Positions 26,361 to 34,891 of a stretch of DNA of 40,322 nucleotides are shown piece after piece. The notes below the pieces were generated by a model. It saw only the letters and a list, made by a program, of their open reading frames with translations, did no database searches and was not told the DNA's origin. Every line of letters begins with the position of its first letter. The first letter of the stretch is position 1. The position numbers and the translations under genes were made by a program. The DNA is from Paraburkholderia sp. BL25I1N1 (GTDB lineage: Bacteria > Pseudomonadota > Gammaproteobacteria > Burkholderiales > Burkholderiaceae), in assembly GCF_003002025.1 (NCBI RefSeq), contig NZ_PVZB01000045.1:1-40322 (forward strand). Reading direction: 5' to 3'.

Positions 26361-26385
26361 TTAAGCGAATCGAGATTCTACTTAA
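26361..26385. promoter_or_regulatory. Candidate TetR operator, site 3
   Basis: Begins TTAAG and ends CTTAA, with the core palindrome GAATC-GA-GATTC inside. It lies 48 bases before the acyl-CoA ligase start, in the gap shared with the divergent TetR gene, and matches blocks of site 2. Confidence 0.55.
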
Positions 26386-26433
26386 ACACGATCATTGACT
26401 CGCCCTCGGTCTTAAAAAATTCAGGAGACAGAT

Positions 26434-28149
26434 ATGGATATCAAAACGACTCTTTCGGACCCGCGCCTGCGGGTGACGGAACTGGTGAGTCAATACACCG
26501 ATCCTTCCGCAAGTGTGGCCTGGCTCCTGTGCGACAGGCACAATCCCCAGAGCGTGGCGTACGAGGTCGTTGATGCGACGCTCGAGGCAAAACGTTTGAC
26601 CTATGGTGAACTGAGGCGTCAGTCCGAGGCATTTGCCGCCGGTCTTGCATCGCTTGGAATAGGAAAAGGCGATAGGGTCGCTACTCTGGCCGGCAAAAGT
26701 CAGGAATACCTGATCGCGCTGATGGCGATCTGGAGGCTCGGCGCGGTGCATGTGCCGCTCTTCACGGCATTTGCGCCGGCCGCGATAGCGGTGAGGCTGA
26801 CCGGCAGTCGCGCGAGGGTCGTGATCTGCGATTCGGCTCAAGCTCCAAAGCTAGCCAGGGGCGAAGATATGCCTGAAAACCCTTTGCGGCGTGTTGTAGT
26901 GATCGGCGGTGAGCAAGCGGCGAACGCCGATCCGCTGGCCGTTACTTTCGAATCAGTTCTCAAGGGCGGTGCGCAGCAGCCGGTAAGCGCGGCTGCCTCA
27001 CTGGGCGGCGATGCCCCTTTCATCCACATCTTCACCTCCGGTACCACGGGTCGGCCGAAGGCGGTGGTCGTTCCGGTTCGAGCGCTTGCGGCATTCCATA
27101 GCTATGTCGAATTCGGTATTGGCTTACGCGATGACGATGTCTACTGGTGCGCTGCTGACCCCGGCTGGGGCTACGGCCTATACTTTGGCGTGCTCGGATC
27201 CTTTTGCACCGGCGTTCACAGTGTCCTGCTGAAAGCCGGGTTTGAGCCCCTGACGACGTACCGCGTCCTGGTCGATCGCAACGTGACAAACTTTGCTGCT
27301 GCGCCGACCGTGTATCGCTCCTTGTTGTGTTCGGAAATTGAGCCGCCTCCCGGCCTTGCACTCCGTTGCGCCTCAAGTGCGGGCGAACCGCTCACACCGG
27401 ATGTGAATGAATGGGCAGTCGGCGCCCTTGGCGTCGAAGTGTTTGATCATTACGGTCAAACGGAAGCTGGCATGCTCATCAATAACCATCATGACCCACG
27501 TCTCGCGCGGCCTGTGAAAGCGGGCTCAATGGGTGTCGCGATGCCCGGATGGAAGGCGGTTGTGCTCGATCGCGATAATGACGTCGAGATCGGAGTCGGC
27601 GAGGTGGGCCGAGTCGCGTTCGAACTGGCGGAAAGCCCGCTGGCCTGGTTCAAGGGCTACGAGGACGATCCTGCGAAAAGCGCGGAGCGGTTTGCTGGCG
27701 ACGGAAGATGGTATCTGAGCGGCGACCTGGGCCGCGTCGACGAAGACGGTTACTTCTTCTTTTCCTCGCGAGAGGACGACGTAATTATCATGGCTGGCTA
27801 CCGGATCGGCCCGTTTGAGGTCGAATCGGTGATCGCCGCGCACCCGGATGTCGCCGAATGCGCAGTGATTGCGGTACCGGATAAGGTGCGGGGCGAGGTT
27901 ATCGAGGCGTACGTCGTACTGCGTCGGCATGAAAAGGCGGGGCCCAAAATGGAACATGAGATTCAGCAGTGGGTAAAGACTCGCTATGCGGCTCACGCTT
28001 ACCCTCGCCAGGTCCACTTTTCCGCCGAGCTTCCCAAAACTCCGAGCGGGAAGATTCAGCGGTTTGTGCTGCGGGAGCAGCGGAAAAAAGACGGTCCTAT
28101 TGCCGCGGCCGTGCCGGGACGAATTAGTCTTGCCATTACTAAAGAGTGA
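26434..28149 (+). CDS. Acyl-CoA synthetase, AMP-dependent (acetyl/medium-chain type)
   Basis: 571 residues of the adenylate-forming family. The phosphate loop is TSGTTGRPK (201-209); later motifs are DHYGQTEAG, YLSGDLGRVDEDGYFFFSSREDD and the catalytic-lysine segment PKTPSGKIQRF. The sequence ADPGWGYGLYFGVLGSFCTG resembles acetyl-CoA and medium-chain acyl-CoA synthetases more than benzoate ligases, but this family is poorly predictable. It should activate the acid imported by the nearby MFS transporter. AGGAGA precedes the start. It is the first gene of an operon with the nitroreductase seven bases downstream. Confidence 0.87.
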   Translation: MDIKTTLSDPRLRVTELVSQYTDPSASVAWLLCDRHNPQSVAYEVVDATLEAKRLTYGELRRQSEAFAAGLASLGIGKGDRVATLAGKSQEYLIALMAIWRLGAVHVPLFTAFAPAAIAVRLTGSRARVVICDSAQAPKLARGEDMPENPLRRVVVIGGEQAANADPLAVTFESVLKGGAQQPVSAAASLGGDAPFIHIFTSGTTGRPKAVVVPVRALAAFHSYVEFGIGLRDDDVYWCAADPGWGYGLYFGVLGSFCTGVHSVLLKAGFEPLTTYRVLVDRNVTNFAAAPTVYRSLLCSEIEPPPGLALRCASSAGEPLTPDVNEWAVGALGVEVFDHYGQTEAGMLINNHHDPRLARPVKAGSMGVAMPGWKAVVLDRDNDVEIGVGEVGRVAFELAESPLAWFKGYEDDPAKSAERFAGDGRWYLSGDLGRVDEDGYFFFSSREDDVIIMAGYRIGPFEVESVIAAHPDVAECAVIAVPDKVRGEVIEAYVVLRRHEKAGPKMEHEIQQWVKTRYAAHAYPRQVHFSAELPKTPSGKIQRFVLREQRKKDGPIAAAVPGRISLAITKE

Positions 28150-28156
28150 CCAACCT

Positions 28157-28840
28157 ATGAATGCAACGCCCTCCGTGAGCGCGATCGAAGCTATTGTCCA
28201 ACGTCGGTCGGTAAGACGATTTTTGGATACGCTTATTACCGCGGACGTGATCGACGACATTCTCAACCTGGCTGCAAGAGCCCCTTCAGGTACGAACATT
28301 CAGCCTTGGCACGTTCATGTGGTAACCGGCAATGCCAGAAATCGGCTGTCCGCAGCCGTATTGGAGGCCGCTCGCGAAGGTAGGCGGTGTGACGAGTATG
28401 CCTACATGCCGGAAAAACTGAAGGATGTCCACCTATCGCGACGACGCAAGGTCGGCTTCGACCTATACAGTCTTTACGGGATTGAGCGCTCAGACCATGT
28501 TTCCCGCAATGAGGCGATGCTTCGCAATTTCACGTTCTTCGGTGCCCCCGTCGGCCTGTTCTTCACCATGGATAGATATCTCCTGGCGGGCTCATGGCTT
28601 GACAGCGGAATGTTCATGCAGAACGTAATGATCGCCGCACAGTGCTACGGAATTGCGTCATGCCCGCAGCAAGCCTGGTGCGAATATGGCGGCGTCGTCC
28701 ACGACGTCCTGAACATCCCTGACAGCCAGATTTTACTGTCGGGCATGGCTCTCGGATATGAGGATACGTCGGCTGACGAAAATAGATTGCGGACGGAGCG
28801 AGCGCCTGCTCGAGAGTTCGCGATTTACCACAATGAATAA
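28157..28840 (+). CDS. Nitroreductase-family flavoprotein
   Basis: 227 residues from ATG 28157; longer in-frame starts lie inside the ligase gene and add no family similarity. FMN-binding features are visible: VQRRSVRRF near the start, ARAPSGTNIQPWHVHVV, FFGAPVGLFFTMDR and LSGMALGYED. Family members reduce nitro groups, quinones or enones with NAD(P)H. Placed between a CoA ligase and an acyl-CoA-type dehydrogenase, it might reduce or oxidise a ring or side chain of the CoA thioester, but no specific reaction can be supported. Confidence 0.85.
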   Translation: MNATPSVSAIEAIVQRRSVRRFLDTLITADVIDDILNLAARAPSGTNIQPWHVHVVTGNARNRLSAAVLEAAREGRRCDEYAYMPEKLKDVHLSRRRKVGFDLYSLYGIERSDHVSRNEAMLRNFTFFGAPVGLFFTMDRYLLAGSWLDSGMFMQNVMIAAQCYGIASCPQQAWCEYGGVVHDVLNIPDSQILLSGMALGYEDTSADENRLRTERAPAREFAIYHNE

Positions 28841-28950
28841 CGGCGCGGTGCGAACCAGCCAACGGAACACTCTCTAATAGCTCAATCCCGCTCCGGCGGG
28901 AAAAGCGAGCCCCGCGCCGTTGACGCGGCCCGTAGACAATAAGGAATCCT

Positions 28951-29721
28951 ATGCGTATAGAAGGTAAGACGTTTCTAGTGACAGGCGGCGCCTCGGGACT
29001 TGGTGCCGCCACCGTGGAGGCACTCGTGAGTAAAGGTGCTGTGGTTGTAGTTGCGGACCGAAATTCGGACGCCGGCGCCGCTCTCAGACAACGTTACGGG
29101 TCTGACATCGAGTTCATTCAGGCTGACGTGACGAGCGAAGATAGCATCGTCAAAGCCCTCGACCTGGCTGTCGGGCTTAGCGGGACATTTTCTGGCGTCG
29201 TCAGCTGTGCCGGGGTCGCGCCGGCGGAACGCATCTTCGGCCGAAACGGAATACATGGGCTGCAAAGCTTTCGCGCAGCCGTGGACGTCAATCTCGTCGG
29301 AACATTTAACGTATTAAGGGTCGCCGCCGACAGGCTGGTCAAGCGTGATGGTACCGGCGGCGAAGAGGAAAATGGCGTAATCATAAACACTGCGTCCGTT
29401 GCCGCCTACGACGGCCAGATTGGGCAAGTCGCGTACGCCGCGTCAAAAGGCGGCGTCGTCGCGATGACGTTGCCCGCGGCTCGGGAACTGGCAAGGCATT
29501 CAATCCGCGTAGTGACCATTGCCCCGGGGATCATGGAAACGCCAATGCTTCTCGCAATGCCGGACGAAGTCCGGGCATCGCTGGCGGCGACGGTGCCCTT
29601 TCCGAGCCGTCTTGGAAAGCCACAGGAGTTTGCGTCGCTTGTGTGTCATGTAATCGAGAATCCGTATCTAAACGGGGAGGTGATCCGACTAGACGGGGCG
29701 ATCAGGATGGCTGCGAAATGA
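28951..29721 (+). CDS. Short-chain dehydrogenase, HSD10 / 3-hydroxyacyl-CoA dehydrogenase type
   Basis: 256 residues. Cofactor motif TGGASGLG (11-18) with Asp36 suggesting NAD, and catalytic Ser149, Tyr162 and Lys166 in NTASVAAYDGQIGQVAYAASK. The NTASVAAYDGQIGQ and LPAARELARHSIRVVTIAPGIMETPM segments are typical of the type 2 3-hydroxyacyl-CoA dehydrogenase (HSD17B10-like) group, which also acts on 2-methyl-3-hydroxybutyryl-CoA. With the thiolase it would complete a beta-oxidation-like cleavage. AAGGA precedes the ATG. The stop overlaps the ATG of a damaged frame (29718). Confidence 0.88.
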   Translation: MRIEGKTFLVTGGASGLGAATVEALVSKGAVVVVADRNSDAGAALRQRYGSDIEFIQADVTSEDSIVKALDLAVGLSGTFSGVVSCAGVAPAERIFGRNGIHGLQSFRAAVDVNLVGTFNVLRVAADRLVKRDGTGGEEENGVIINTASVAAYDGQIGQVAYAASKGGVVAMTLPAARELARHSIRVVTIAPGIMETPMLLAMPDEVRASLAATVPFPSRLGKPQEFASLVCHVIENPYLNGEVIRLDGAIRMAAK

Positions 29722-30050
29722 CCGATAGCAAGGTCCGGCTGGAGCGGAATGCGCCTGCATCGAACGACCAATGCGCCTCAAGGCACGTACTGGAATTCAA
29801 TGCGCGCTGCCGAGGCTTGGGCTCGGCCGTGCCTCGATCCAGACAAGGGCAGGCCGGAACGTCGGCGGGGACGATGGAACGCGCAGCGGGGCGCGAACTC
29901 GTGCAGGCAACATTCGCCGTACAGTTCGCGATATCGCCGGTTCTCGATTGTTGTGAATTCAATGCGGATACCCGTCGAGCGAACGGGAGTGGCGTCAGTG
30001 AGTGAGGGCCGTACCTACACTGCGTTGCCTGATCACGTGAACCAGCTTAT
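29718..30050 (+). pseudogene. Possible enoyl-CoA hydratase remnant
   Basis: An ATG overlapping the dehydrogenase stop (ATGA) begins MTDSKVRLERNAPA, which looks like the first strand of an enoyl-CoA hydratase. In a second frame follows RTTNAPQGTYWNSMRAAEAWA, loosely like the LNRPxxxNAxxxxMRxAL segment. No later hydratase motif (oxyanion hole, catalytic Glu) could be found. If right, this is a frameshifted and truncated gene filling the gap in the pathway between ligase and dehydrogenase. The match is short and the call tentative; the rest of the 380-base gap shows no gene. Confidence 0.35.
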
Positions 30051-30101
30051 CTAGTTAATCAGTTTCAGCCGCACATTTGCTATTGACTGAGGAGACACAA
30101 A

Positions 30102-31586
30102 ATGCATCGTATAGACGTACGTAAGTTGGCCGACGAAGCAAGCTTCAACCGGTTCCACGCACTGGTTCTTTTCTGGGGAGTGCTCATCCTTATCCTCGAT
30201 GGCTACGACCTCGCCGTCGTGGGCGCGGCGCTGCCGTCAATCATGAAGGACATGGGCGTTGAAGCTACGAAGGCGGGCTTCATGGTCAGTTCAGCACTAT
30301 TCGGCATGATGTTCGGCGCAATTTTCTTTGGTACCCTGGCTGACAAGCTTGGACGTCCCTTTATGATCGCCGTCTGCGTTTCCTTATTCAGCGTCTTCAC
30401 GGCGACCGCTGGGTTGGCACACGAACCAGTCACCTTCAGCATTGCGCGCTTCGTCGCCGGACTAGGTATTGGCGGGGTTCTACCTATCGTCACGGCCCAG
30501 ATGGCAGAGTTTTCGCCCCGCAGGATCAGAGCTCGGCTGGTGACCTTTGTCTTCGCGGGCTATTCGGTAGGCGGTGTCCTGGTGGCTTTGATTGGGAAAC
30601 AACTGATTGCAGCGTATGGCTGGCAGTCGATGTTCTACGTTGCAGGCGCACCGGTGCTATTCATTCCACTGCTTCTGAAGACGATGCCGGAGTCAATGCC
30701 TTTCCTGATGAAAAAGCACCGCTACGATGACGTCCAGAAGGTCGCCAGGAAACTGGTACCTGGATACGATCTTCAAGAGCATGAGACATTTGCCGTACCG
30801 ATCGATGACCCGGCGTCAGACGCCTCGGTATCCAGACTGTTCAGCGATGGACGCGGCCTCAGCACGGCGATGATCTGGATCGCCTTTGTGACGGGTCTGT
30901 TCATGGTGTACTCACTAAGTTCGTGGTTGACGAAGTTGATGGCTATGGCGGGTCACAGTCTCGGCTCGGCGTTGACTTTTGTACTGATCTTCAACGTAGG
31001 CGCGATGATCGGTGCGGTGCTTGGCGGCTGGCTTGGCGACAGACTCAATATCAAATACGTGCTTATCGGGTTCTACGCGACTGGAGCGCTTTCCTTGACG
31101 TTGATGGGCTATACAAAGTCAACAGAGCTGTTATACCTCGTCGTGTTCATCGTTGGGGCTTCGACGCTCGGTACGCAACTCCTGGCATATGCATATGCTG
31201 GTGAGTTCTACCCGATGGCGATCCGCTCGACTGGGGTCGGATTTGCATCGGGTCTGGGACGTTTGGGGGCAGTCTGTGCGCCAGTAGTGATCGGTTCCCT
31301 CGTCGCGATGAAGTTGCCGCTCGAGCAGAACTTCATGGCCATTGCGTTGGCAAGTCTGATAGGGATGGTCGCCGTCTCGTTAATCAATCAACGTTTGTCG
31401 GGTGCCACGCACGTCTATAACTTAGTTGCGGGGGCGGAGCGAGCTGGCACTATATCTGACGTATCAGAAAGATATGCCCCGGCCATCGGTAGTGGCGGTC
31501 AAGGTGCCTTCCAGGCAACGGCCCGATTTGAGACCGACGTCCGTGTTACTGGCAGTACGCCTTCAAGACCGAGGAAGGAAAATTGA
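30102..31586 (+). CDS. MFS transporter, aromatic acid:H+ symporter-like
   Basis: 494 residues with about 12 hydrophobic segments. DGYDLAVVGAALP in helix 1 and GTLADKLGRP after helix 2 are the signatures of the AAHS group (BenK, PcaK, MhpT relatives), which imports benzoate-like acids with protons. RFVAGLGIGGVLP and the GGWLGDRLNIK repeat in the second half agree. A hydrophilic tail of about 60 residues follows the last helix. GAGGAGA precedes the ATG. TCAGTTTCAG at 30059-30068 matches one half of operator site 1 on the opposite strand. It probably takes up the acid released by the esterase. Confidence 0.88.
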   Translation: MHRIDVRKLADEASFNRFHALVLFWGVLILILDGYDLAVVGAALPSIMKDMGVEATKAGFMVSSALFGMMFGAIFFGTLADKLGRPFMIAVCVSLFSVFTATAGLAHEPVTFSIARFVAGLGIGGVLPIVTAQMAEFSPRRIRARLVTFVFAGYSVGGVLVALIGKQLIAAYGWQSMFYVAGAPVLFIPLLLKTMPESMPFLMKKHRYDDVQKVARKLVPGYDLQEHETFAVPIDDPASDASVSRLFSDGRGLSTAMIWIAFVTGLFMVYSLSSWLTKLMAMAGHSLGSALTFVLIFNVGAMIGAVLGGWLGDRLNIKYVLIGFYATGALSLTLMGYTKSTELLYLVVFIVGASTLGTQLLAYAYAGEFYPMAIRSTGVGFASGLGRLGAVCAPVVIGSLVAMKLPLEQNFMAIALASLIGMVAVSLINQRLSGATHVYNLVAGAERAGTISDVSERYAPAIGSGGQGAFQATARFETDVRVTGSTPSRPRKEN

Positions 31587-31672
31587 AAGTTAACGCGGGA
31601 TGCCGTTCCAGATGGCCCTATGTGCCCAGCTCAACGTCAATCCCGGAACACCTTAAGAGGTATGGAGGATCT

Positions 31673-32860
31673 ATGACACAACACGACCCAATCGTTATTG
31701 TCGGGGCCGCCCGCACCCCGATGGGCGCACTGCAAGGGGATCTTGCGTCGCTCACCGCTGCGGAACTTGGGGCCGTCGCTATACGTTCGGCGATACTACG
31801 GTCGGGACTTGCGCCCGAACATGTCGAGGAAGTATTAATGGGCTGTGTCTTATCTGCTGGCCTGGGTCAGGCACCTGCGCGTCAGGCATCGCGCGCGGCA
31901 GGAATCCCTGATTCGACCGGTTGCACAACAGTCAACAAAATGTGCGGGTCAGGCATGAAAGCCGCAATGTTAGCGCACGATCTACTGTTGGCGGGAAGCA
32001 ACCGAATCATGGTGGCCGGCGGAATGGAGAGCATGTCTAACGCTCCATACCTGTTGGACAAAGCACGCGCAGGTTACCGGATGGGCCATGGGAAGCTGAC
32101 CGATCATATGTTTGTCGACGGGTTGGAGGATGCATATGATCCTGGGCGCCTGATGGGGACGTTCGCGGAGGATACCGCACAGACCTATGGCATTACTCGA
32201 GAGGCGCAGGATGCTTTCGCTCTGACTTCTCTTAATCGAGCACTCGCCGCCACTGCCGACGGCACGTTCGCAGACGAGATCGCCGCCGTCTCCGTCAAGG
32301 GAAGAAAGGGTGAAGTTTTGATTGCACAGGACCAACAGCCCCAGATGGCGCAGCCCGAAAAGATTTCAACACTCAAGCCCGCCTTCAGAGAAGGCGGAAC
32401 AGTTACCGCAGCGAACTCTTCTTCGATTTCCGACGGAGCCGCTGCGCTCGTGATGATGCGTCGTTCAGAGGTGCAAATGCGCGATCTAAAGCCTGTCGCG
32501 ACAATCGTTGCCCATAACACTTTCGCCCAGCTACCGTCGCTCTTTACCACCGCACCCGTGGGCGCGATCAAGGGTTTGCTCGAGAAGGCCTGCTGGAGTG
32601 CCGCGGAGGTTGACCTATGGGAGATCAACGAGGCCTTTGCGGTGGTGGCGATGGTAGCCATGCGCGATCTGGGCCTACCTCACCAAAAAGTAAACATCCA
32701 CGGCGGTGCTTGTGCCCTGGGCCATCCAATTGGCGCCTCGGGAGCACGGATAATCGTTACTCTCCTCTACGCGCTAAAAAAATACGGCAAGACACGGGGG
32801 GTTGCGTCGCTTTGCCTCGGAGGGGGTGAAGCTACAGCGATAGCTATCGAGGTGGTGTGA
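31673..32860 (+). CDS. Acetyl-CoA acetyltransferase (thiolase)
   Basis: 395 residues from ATG 31673, which has GGAGG four bases upstream; an in-frame start at 31583 overlaps the transporter stop and adds unrelated residues. The active-site residues are Cys91 (NKMCGSGMKA), His351 (GGACALGHPIGASGAR) and Cys381 (LCLGGG), plus NEAFAV. It cleaves a 3-ketoacyl-CoA with CoA, or condenses acetyl-CoA. At the end of the ligase-nitroreductase-dehydrogenase-transporter operon it is expected to perform the final thiolysis. Confidence 0.93.
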   Translation: MTQHDPIVIVGAARTPMGALQGDLASLTAAELGAVAIRSAILRSGLAPEHVEEVLMGCVLSAGLGQAPARQASRAAGIPDSTGCTTVNKMCGSGMKAAMLAHDLLLAGSNRIMVAGGMESMSNAPYLLDKARAGYRMGHGKLTDHMFVDGLEDAYDPGRLMGTFAEDTAQTYGITREAQDAFALTSLNRALAATADGTFADEIAAVSVKGRKGEVLIAQDQQPQMAQPEKISTLKPAFREGGTVTAANSSSISDGAAALVMMRRSEVQMRDLKPVATIVAHNTFAQLPSLFTTAPVGAIKGLLEKACWSAAEVDLWEINEAFAVVAMVAMRDLGLPHQKVNIHGGACALGHPIGASGARIIVTLLYALKKYGKTRGVASLCLGGGEATAIAIEVV

Positions 32861-32907
32861 GTTCGATCCGCCGTCGCTGCATGCCTGGAGTCTGCGCAAG
32901 CCCACAT

Positions 32908-33206
32908 AGAAATGAATAGGGCATTGTCAGGTTGTGTGACTCGTCGGATAAGATGATGCGATGAAGAAATCGAAATCGCTCTATCACGGTCACAGTTTCC
33001 CGGCTAGTGTCATTAGTTACGCTGTTCGATGGTATTTCCGCTTTCATTTGAGCCTGCGCGACATTGAGGAACTGCTTTTCGAGCGCGGCGTGATCGTGAC
33101 ATACGAGACGATCCGATGCTGGTGTGACAAGTTTGGTAAGGGCTTTGCTCATCGAGTGAAAGCGGGGCGACGCAAGCCGGGCGGTACATGGCACCTTGAC
33201 GAGGAG
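32908..33206 (+). mobile_element. Truncated IS6-family insertion sequence
   Basis: The + frame from 32961 encodes SYAVRWYFRFHLSLRDIEELLFERGVIVTYETIRCWCDKFG and ends at GGTWHLDE, the N-terminal DNA-binding part of IS6/IS26-type transposases up to the first catalytic Asp. The rest of the catalytic domain is absent, so the element is dead. The left edge near 32908 is a guess based on the short leader before the ATG; no matching right end was found. Confidence 0.75.
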
Positions 33207-33293
33207 AGTGCGTCACGAACACAGGCGTGAGCTGGTTCTGCCGAATTGCGGCTTCCGCCGCAGCCTCGGGACGGGGAAGTCCCTTCTATGAGG

Positions 33294-33331
33294 ATCTGTT
33301 TGTCAAGCCGCTTGCCGTTTGACAAACAGAT
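33294..33331. repeat. 13-base inverted repeat just inside the IS110 element's end
   Basis: ATCTGTTTGTCAA (33294-33306) and TTGACAAACAGAT (33319-33331) are perfectly complementary around a 12-base loop, about ten bases inside the proposed left edge. It could be a transcription terminator for the RNA read from the right, a recombinase-binding site, or both. IS1111-group elements carry subterminal inverted repeats, but those sit one at each end, which is not the case here. Confidence 0.6.
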
Positions 33332-33462
33332 GGTCGCCGATGTTTCGGATTGCAGTTTATTTGACGAGAAAGCATTGCTTGCATTTAAGGTCCGTCACAT
33401 TTTTTCCCATGAGTAGTCTGAGGCCGTTCAATCGCGCTCGTGAGACTCGAGGTCTGCACTCA

Positions 33463-33593
33463 CCTTCTATCCGCTGGCCAACGGTGTGACCAGCCCCATC
33501 CTGCATGCGCGCTTCGCCCGGATATCTCCGGGGCACGCGTCCCATCTTTCAATCGGTTGCACTACAGGCAACCAGGACTTCCCACGGACGCGT
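33463..33593 (-). ncRNA. Candidate IS110/IS1111 bridge RNA (core of the guide loops)
   Basis: Read on the - strand, downstream of the transposase. Loop 1: outer stem 33535-33542/33586-33593 (ACGCGTCC/GGACGCGT), inner stem 33555-33560/33568-33573 (GGTTGC/GCAACC), leaving a symmetric 12 + 12 internal loop. One loop strand contains a 9-base match to the left flank (33274-33282); the other matches the right flank 34888-34898 at 10 of 11 bases. A separate hairpin CCCGGA-TATC-TCCGGG lies at 33517-33532. Loop 2, weaker: stem 33473-33477/33490-33494, with CCTTCTAT (33463-33470) equal to the element's left end at 33282-33289 and ATCCT (33498-33502) complementary to its right end at 34885-34889. Target loop before donor loop is the known bridge-RNA order. 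RNA ends are not defined. Confidence 0.5.
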
Positions 33594-33652
33594 ACACTTC
33601 AGACCGTTTGTGCTGACGAACCGTTTCCTCCTTTCCGGCAAGCCGTCAGGGA

Positions 33653-34807
33653 TTATGCAGACTTCAACTGCGCGCCTTCAGGTAATACGCCGTCCGTCAG
33701 ATAACGCCACAACGCAATCGCAAGACGGCGGGCGACCGCCACGATTGCAACCCGCCGGATTCGGCGGCTCGACGGCGTACCCTGCGTGCGCCGATGGAAC
33801 CAGAGTGTGAGCGCGCTGTCTGGCTGGTAGCGCAGCCACGACCATGCCATCTCGATCAGCAGCGCACGCACTCGCCGGTTGCCCTGTTTGCTGATGCCCT
33901 GATCCACACGGCTCTCGCCGCTGTCGAAGGGTTGCGGCGCGAGGCCAACGCAAGCACCGACCTGACGGCGGTTGCTGAATTGCCGCCAGAACAGTTCTAG
34001 CGCCAGTCTTGATCCGCCAACTGGCCCGATGCCGTTCAGGCGTGTGAGGCGATCGATCCGCTCACGCGCAGGCTCGGGCAGACTGGTTTCTCGCGTCTTC
34101 TCCAGGGTGGCCAGTTGCTGCTCGACGAGTGTCAGTCGCTCGCACTCGCGAACCAGCCGTTCATGGAGCTCTGCCGGGAGCGGCGCACCATCGTGACACC
34201 GTGGCTCCCCGCGGGCGAGTCGGCCGGCGAACTTCCTGCTATCGACCTCATCCCAGCAACCGAGTGTGATCAGTAACTTGCGCATGCGGTCACGGTGCTG
34301 GAGGACTTCCTTCTGCAGTTGCCCGCGATCGCGCATCAGATGGCGGGATGCTTCATCCTGCGCCGATGGCACCCGGATCACCCGCATGCGGTCGCGTTCG
34401 CCGCGCAGCCAGGCACGCAGACTGATGACAAGTTTGATTGCATCGAGCCGGTCAGTCTTCGCGCGCCGCTTGTGGCGTTCAACCGGGATGCTCGCAGGAT
34501 CGACGACGTGACATTCGATCCCGCGAGCCTGCAGCGCACGATAGATCCAGAACGAATCCTGGCCCGCCTCATAGCTGACGACGACTCGTGCATCCGCTGG
34601 CAGTGCCCATTTCGCTCTTTGCTGCCCGATCAACGTTAGCACCGCATGCAGACGGGATGCGGCTTGTGGCTCCGCTACCGTGTGTACGGCCGGGCTGTCG
34701 CGGCGACCGTCATGTAACGCAACCTTCCACTTCGCCGCAGCCAGTTCCAGCGATACCGCCAGCACGAGCGCTTCCGAATGCGTCACGTTTGCCTGATCTG
34801 TGCGCAT
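33653..34807 (-). CDS. IS110-family transposase (DEDD recombinase)
   Basis: 384 residues from ATG 34807, with GGAGAGG three bases upstream. The N-terminal RuvC-like domain has VSLELAAAKWKVAL, SYEAGQDSFWIYRAL and KTDRLDAIKL (acidic residues of the DEDD set; the first appears to be Glu instead of Asp). A coiled-coil stretch follows, then the C-terminal domain with LTRLNGIGPVGGSRLALELFWRQFSNRRQVGACVGLAPQPFDSGES and SKQGNRRVRALLIEMAWSWLR, which carries the serine region of the family. No frameshift or stop is seen, so it may still be active. It works with an element-encoded guide RNA in studied relatives. Confidence 0.92.
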   Translation of the reverse strand: MRTDQANVTHSEALVLAVSLELAAAKWKVALHDGRRDSPAVHTVAEPQAASRLHAVLTLIGQQRAKWALPADARVVVSYEAGQDSFWIYRALQARGIECHVVDPASIPVERHKRRAKTDRLDAIKLVISLRAWLRGERDRMRVIRVPSAQDEASRHLMRDRGQLQKEVLQHRDRMRKLLITLGCWDEVDSRKFAGRLARGEPRCHDGAPLPAELHERLVRECERLTLVEQQLATLEKTRETSLPEPARERIDRLTRLNGIGPVGGSRLALELFWRQFSNRRQVGACVGLAPQPFDSGESRVDQGISKQGNRRVRALLIEMAWSWLRYQPDSALTLWFHRRTQGTPSSRRIRRVAIVAVARRLAIALWRYLTDGVLPEGAQLKSA

Positions 34808-34891
34808 GATCCTCTCCTTGAGTAACGGGCACACGGCCGATTTTACGATCAGCGTAGTGCGGGCTCCGTAGCCCCGTCCTACATAGGATCT

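Larger units (their letters stand above)
33283..34891 (-). mobile_element. IS110-family insertion sequence, apparently complete (about 1.6 kb)
   Basis: The element is built around a DEDD transposase at 33653-34807 (- strand). IS110 elements leave no terminal inverted repeats or target duplications, so the edges were placed by a CT dinucleotide at 33283-33284 and 34890-34891 and by matches between predicted RNA guide loops and the flanks. Left of the edge is GGGAAGTCC (33274-33282) and right of it TTCATTC. The long non-coding part lies downstream of the transposase, the arrangement described for the IS1111 group. An AGGATCT heptamer occurs near both ends (33291-33297 and 34885-34891), so the exact cut points may shift by a few bases. 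Confidence 0.55.

Noticed and set aside
33283..34891. Terminal inverted repeats or target duplications for the IS110 element
   Set aside because: None beyond the short AGGATCT direct repeat could be found, as expected for this family.
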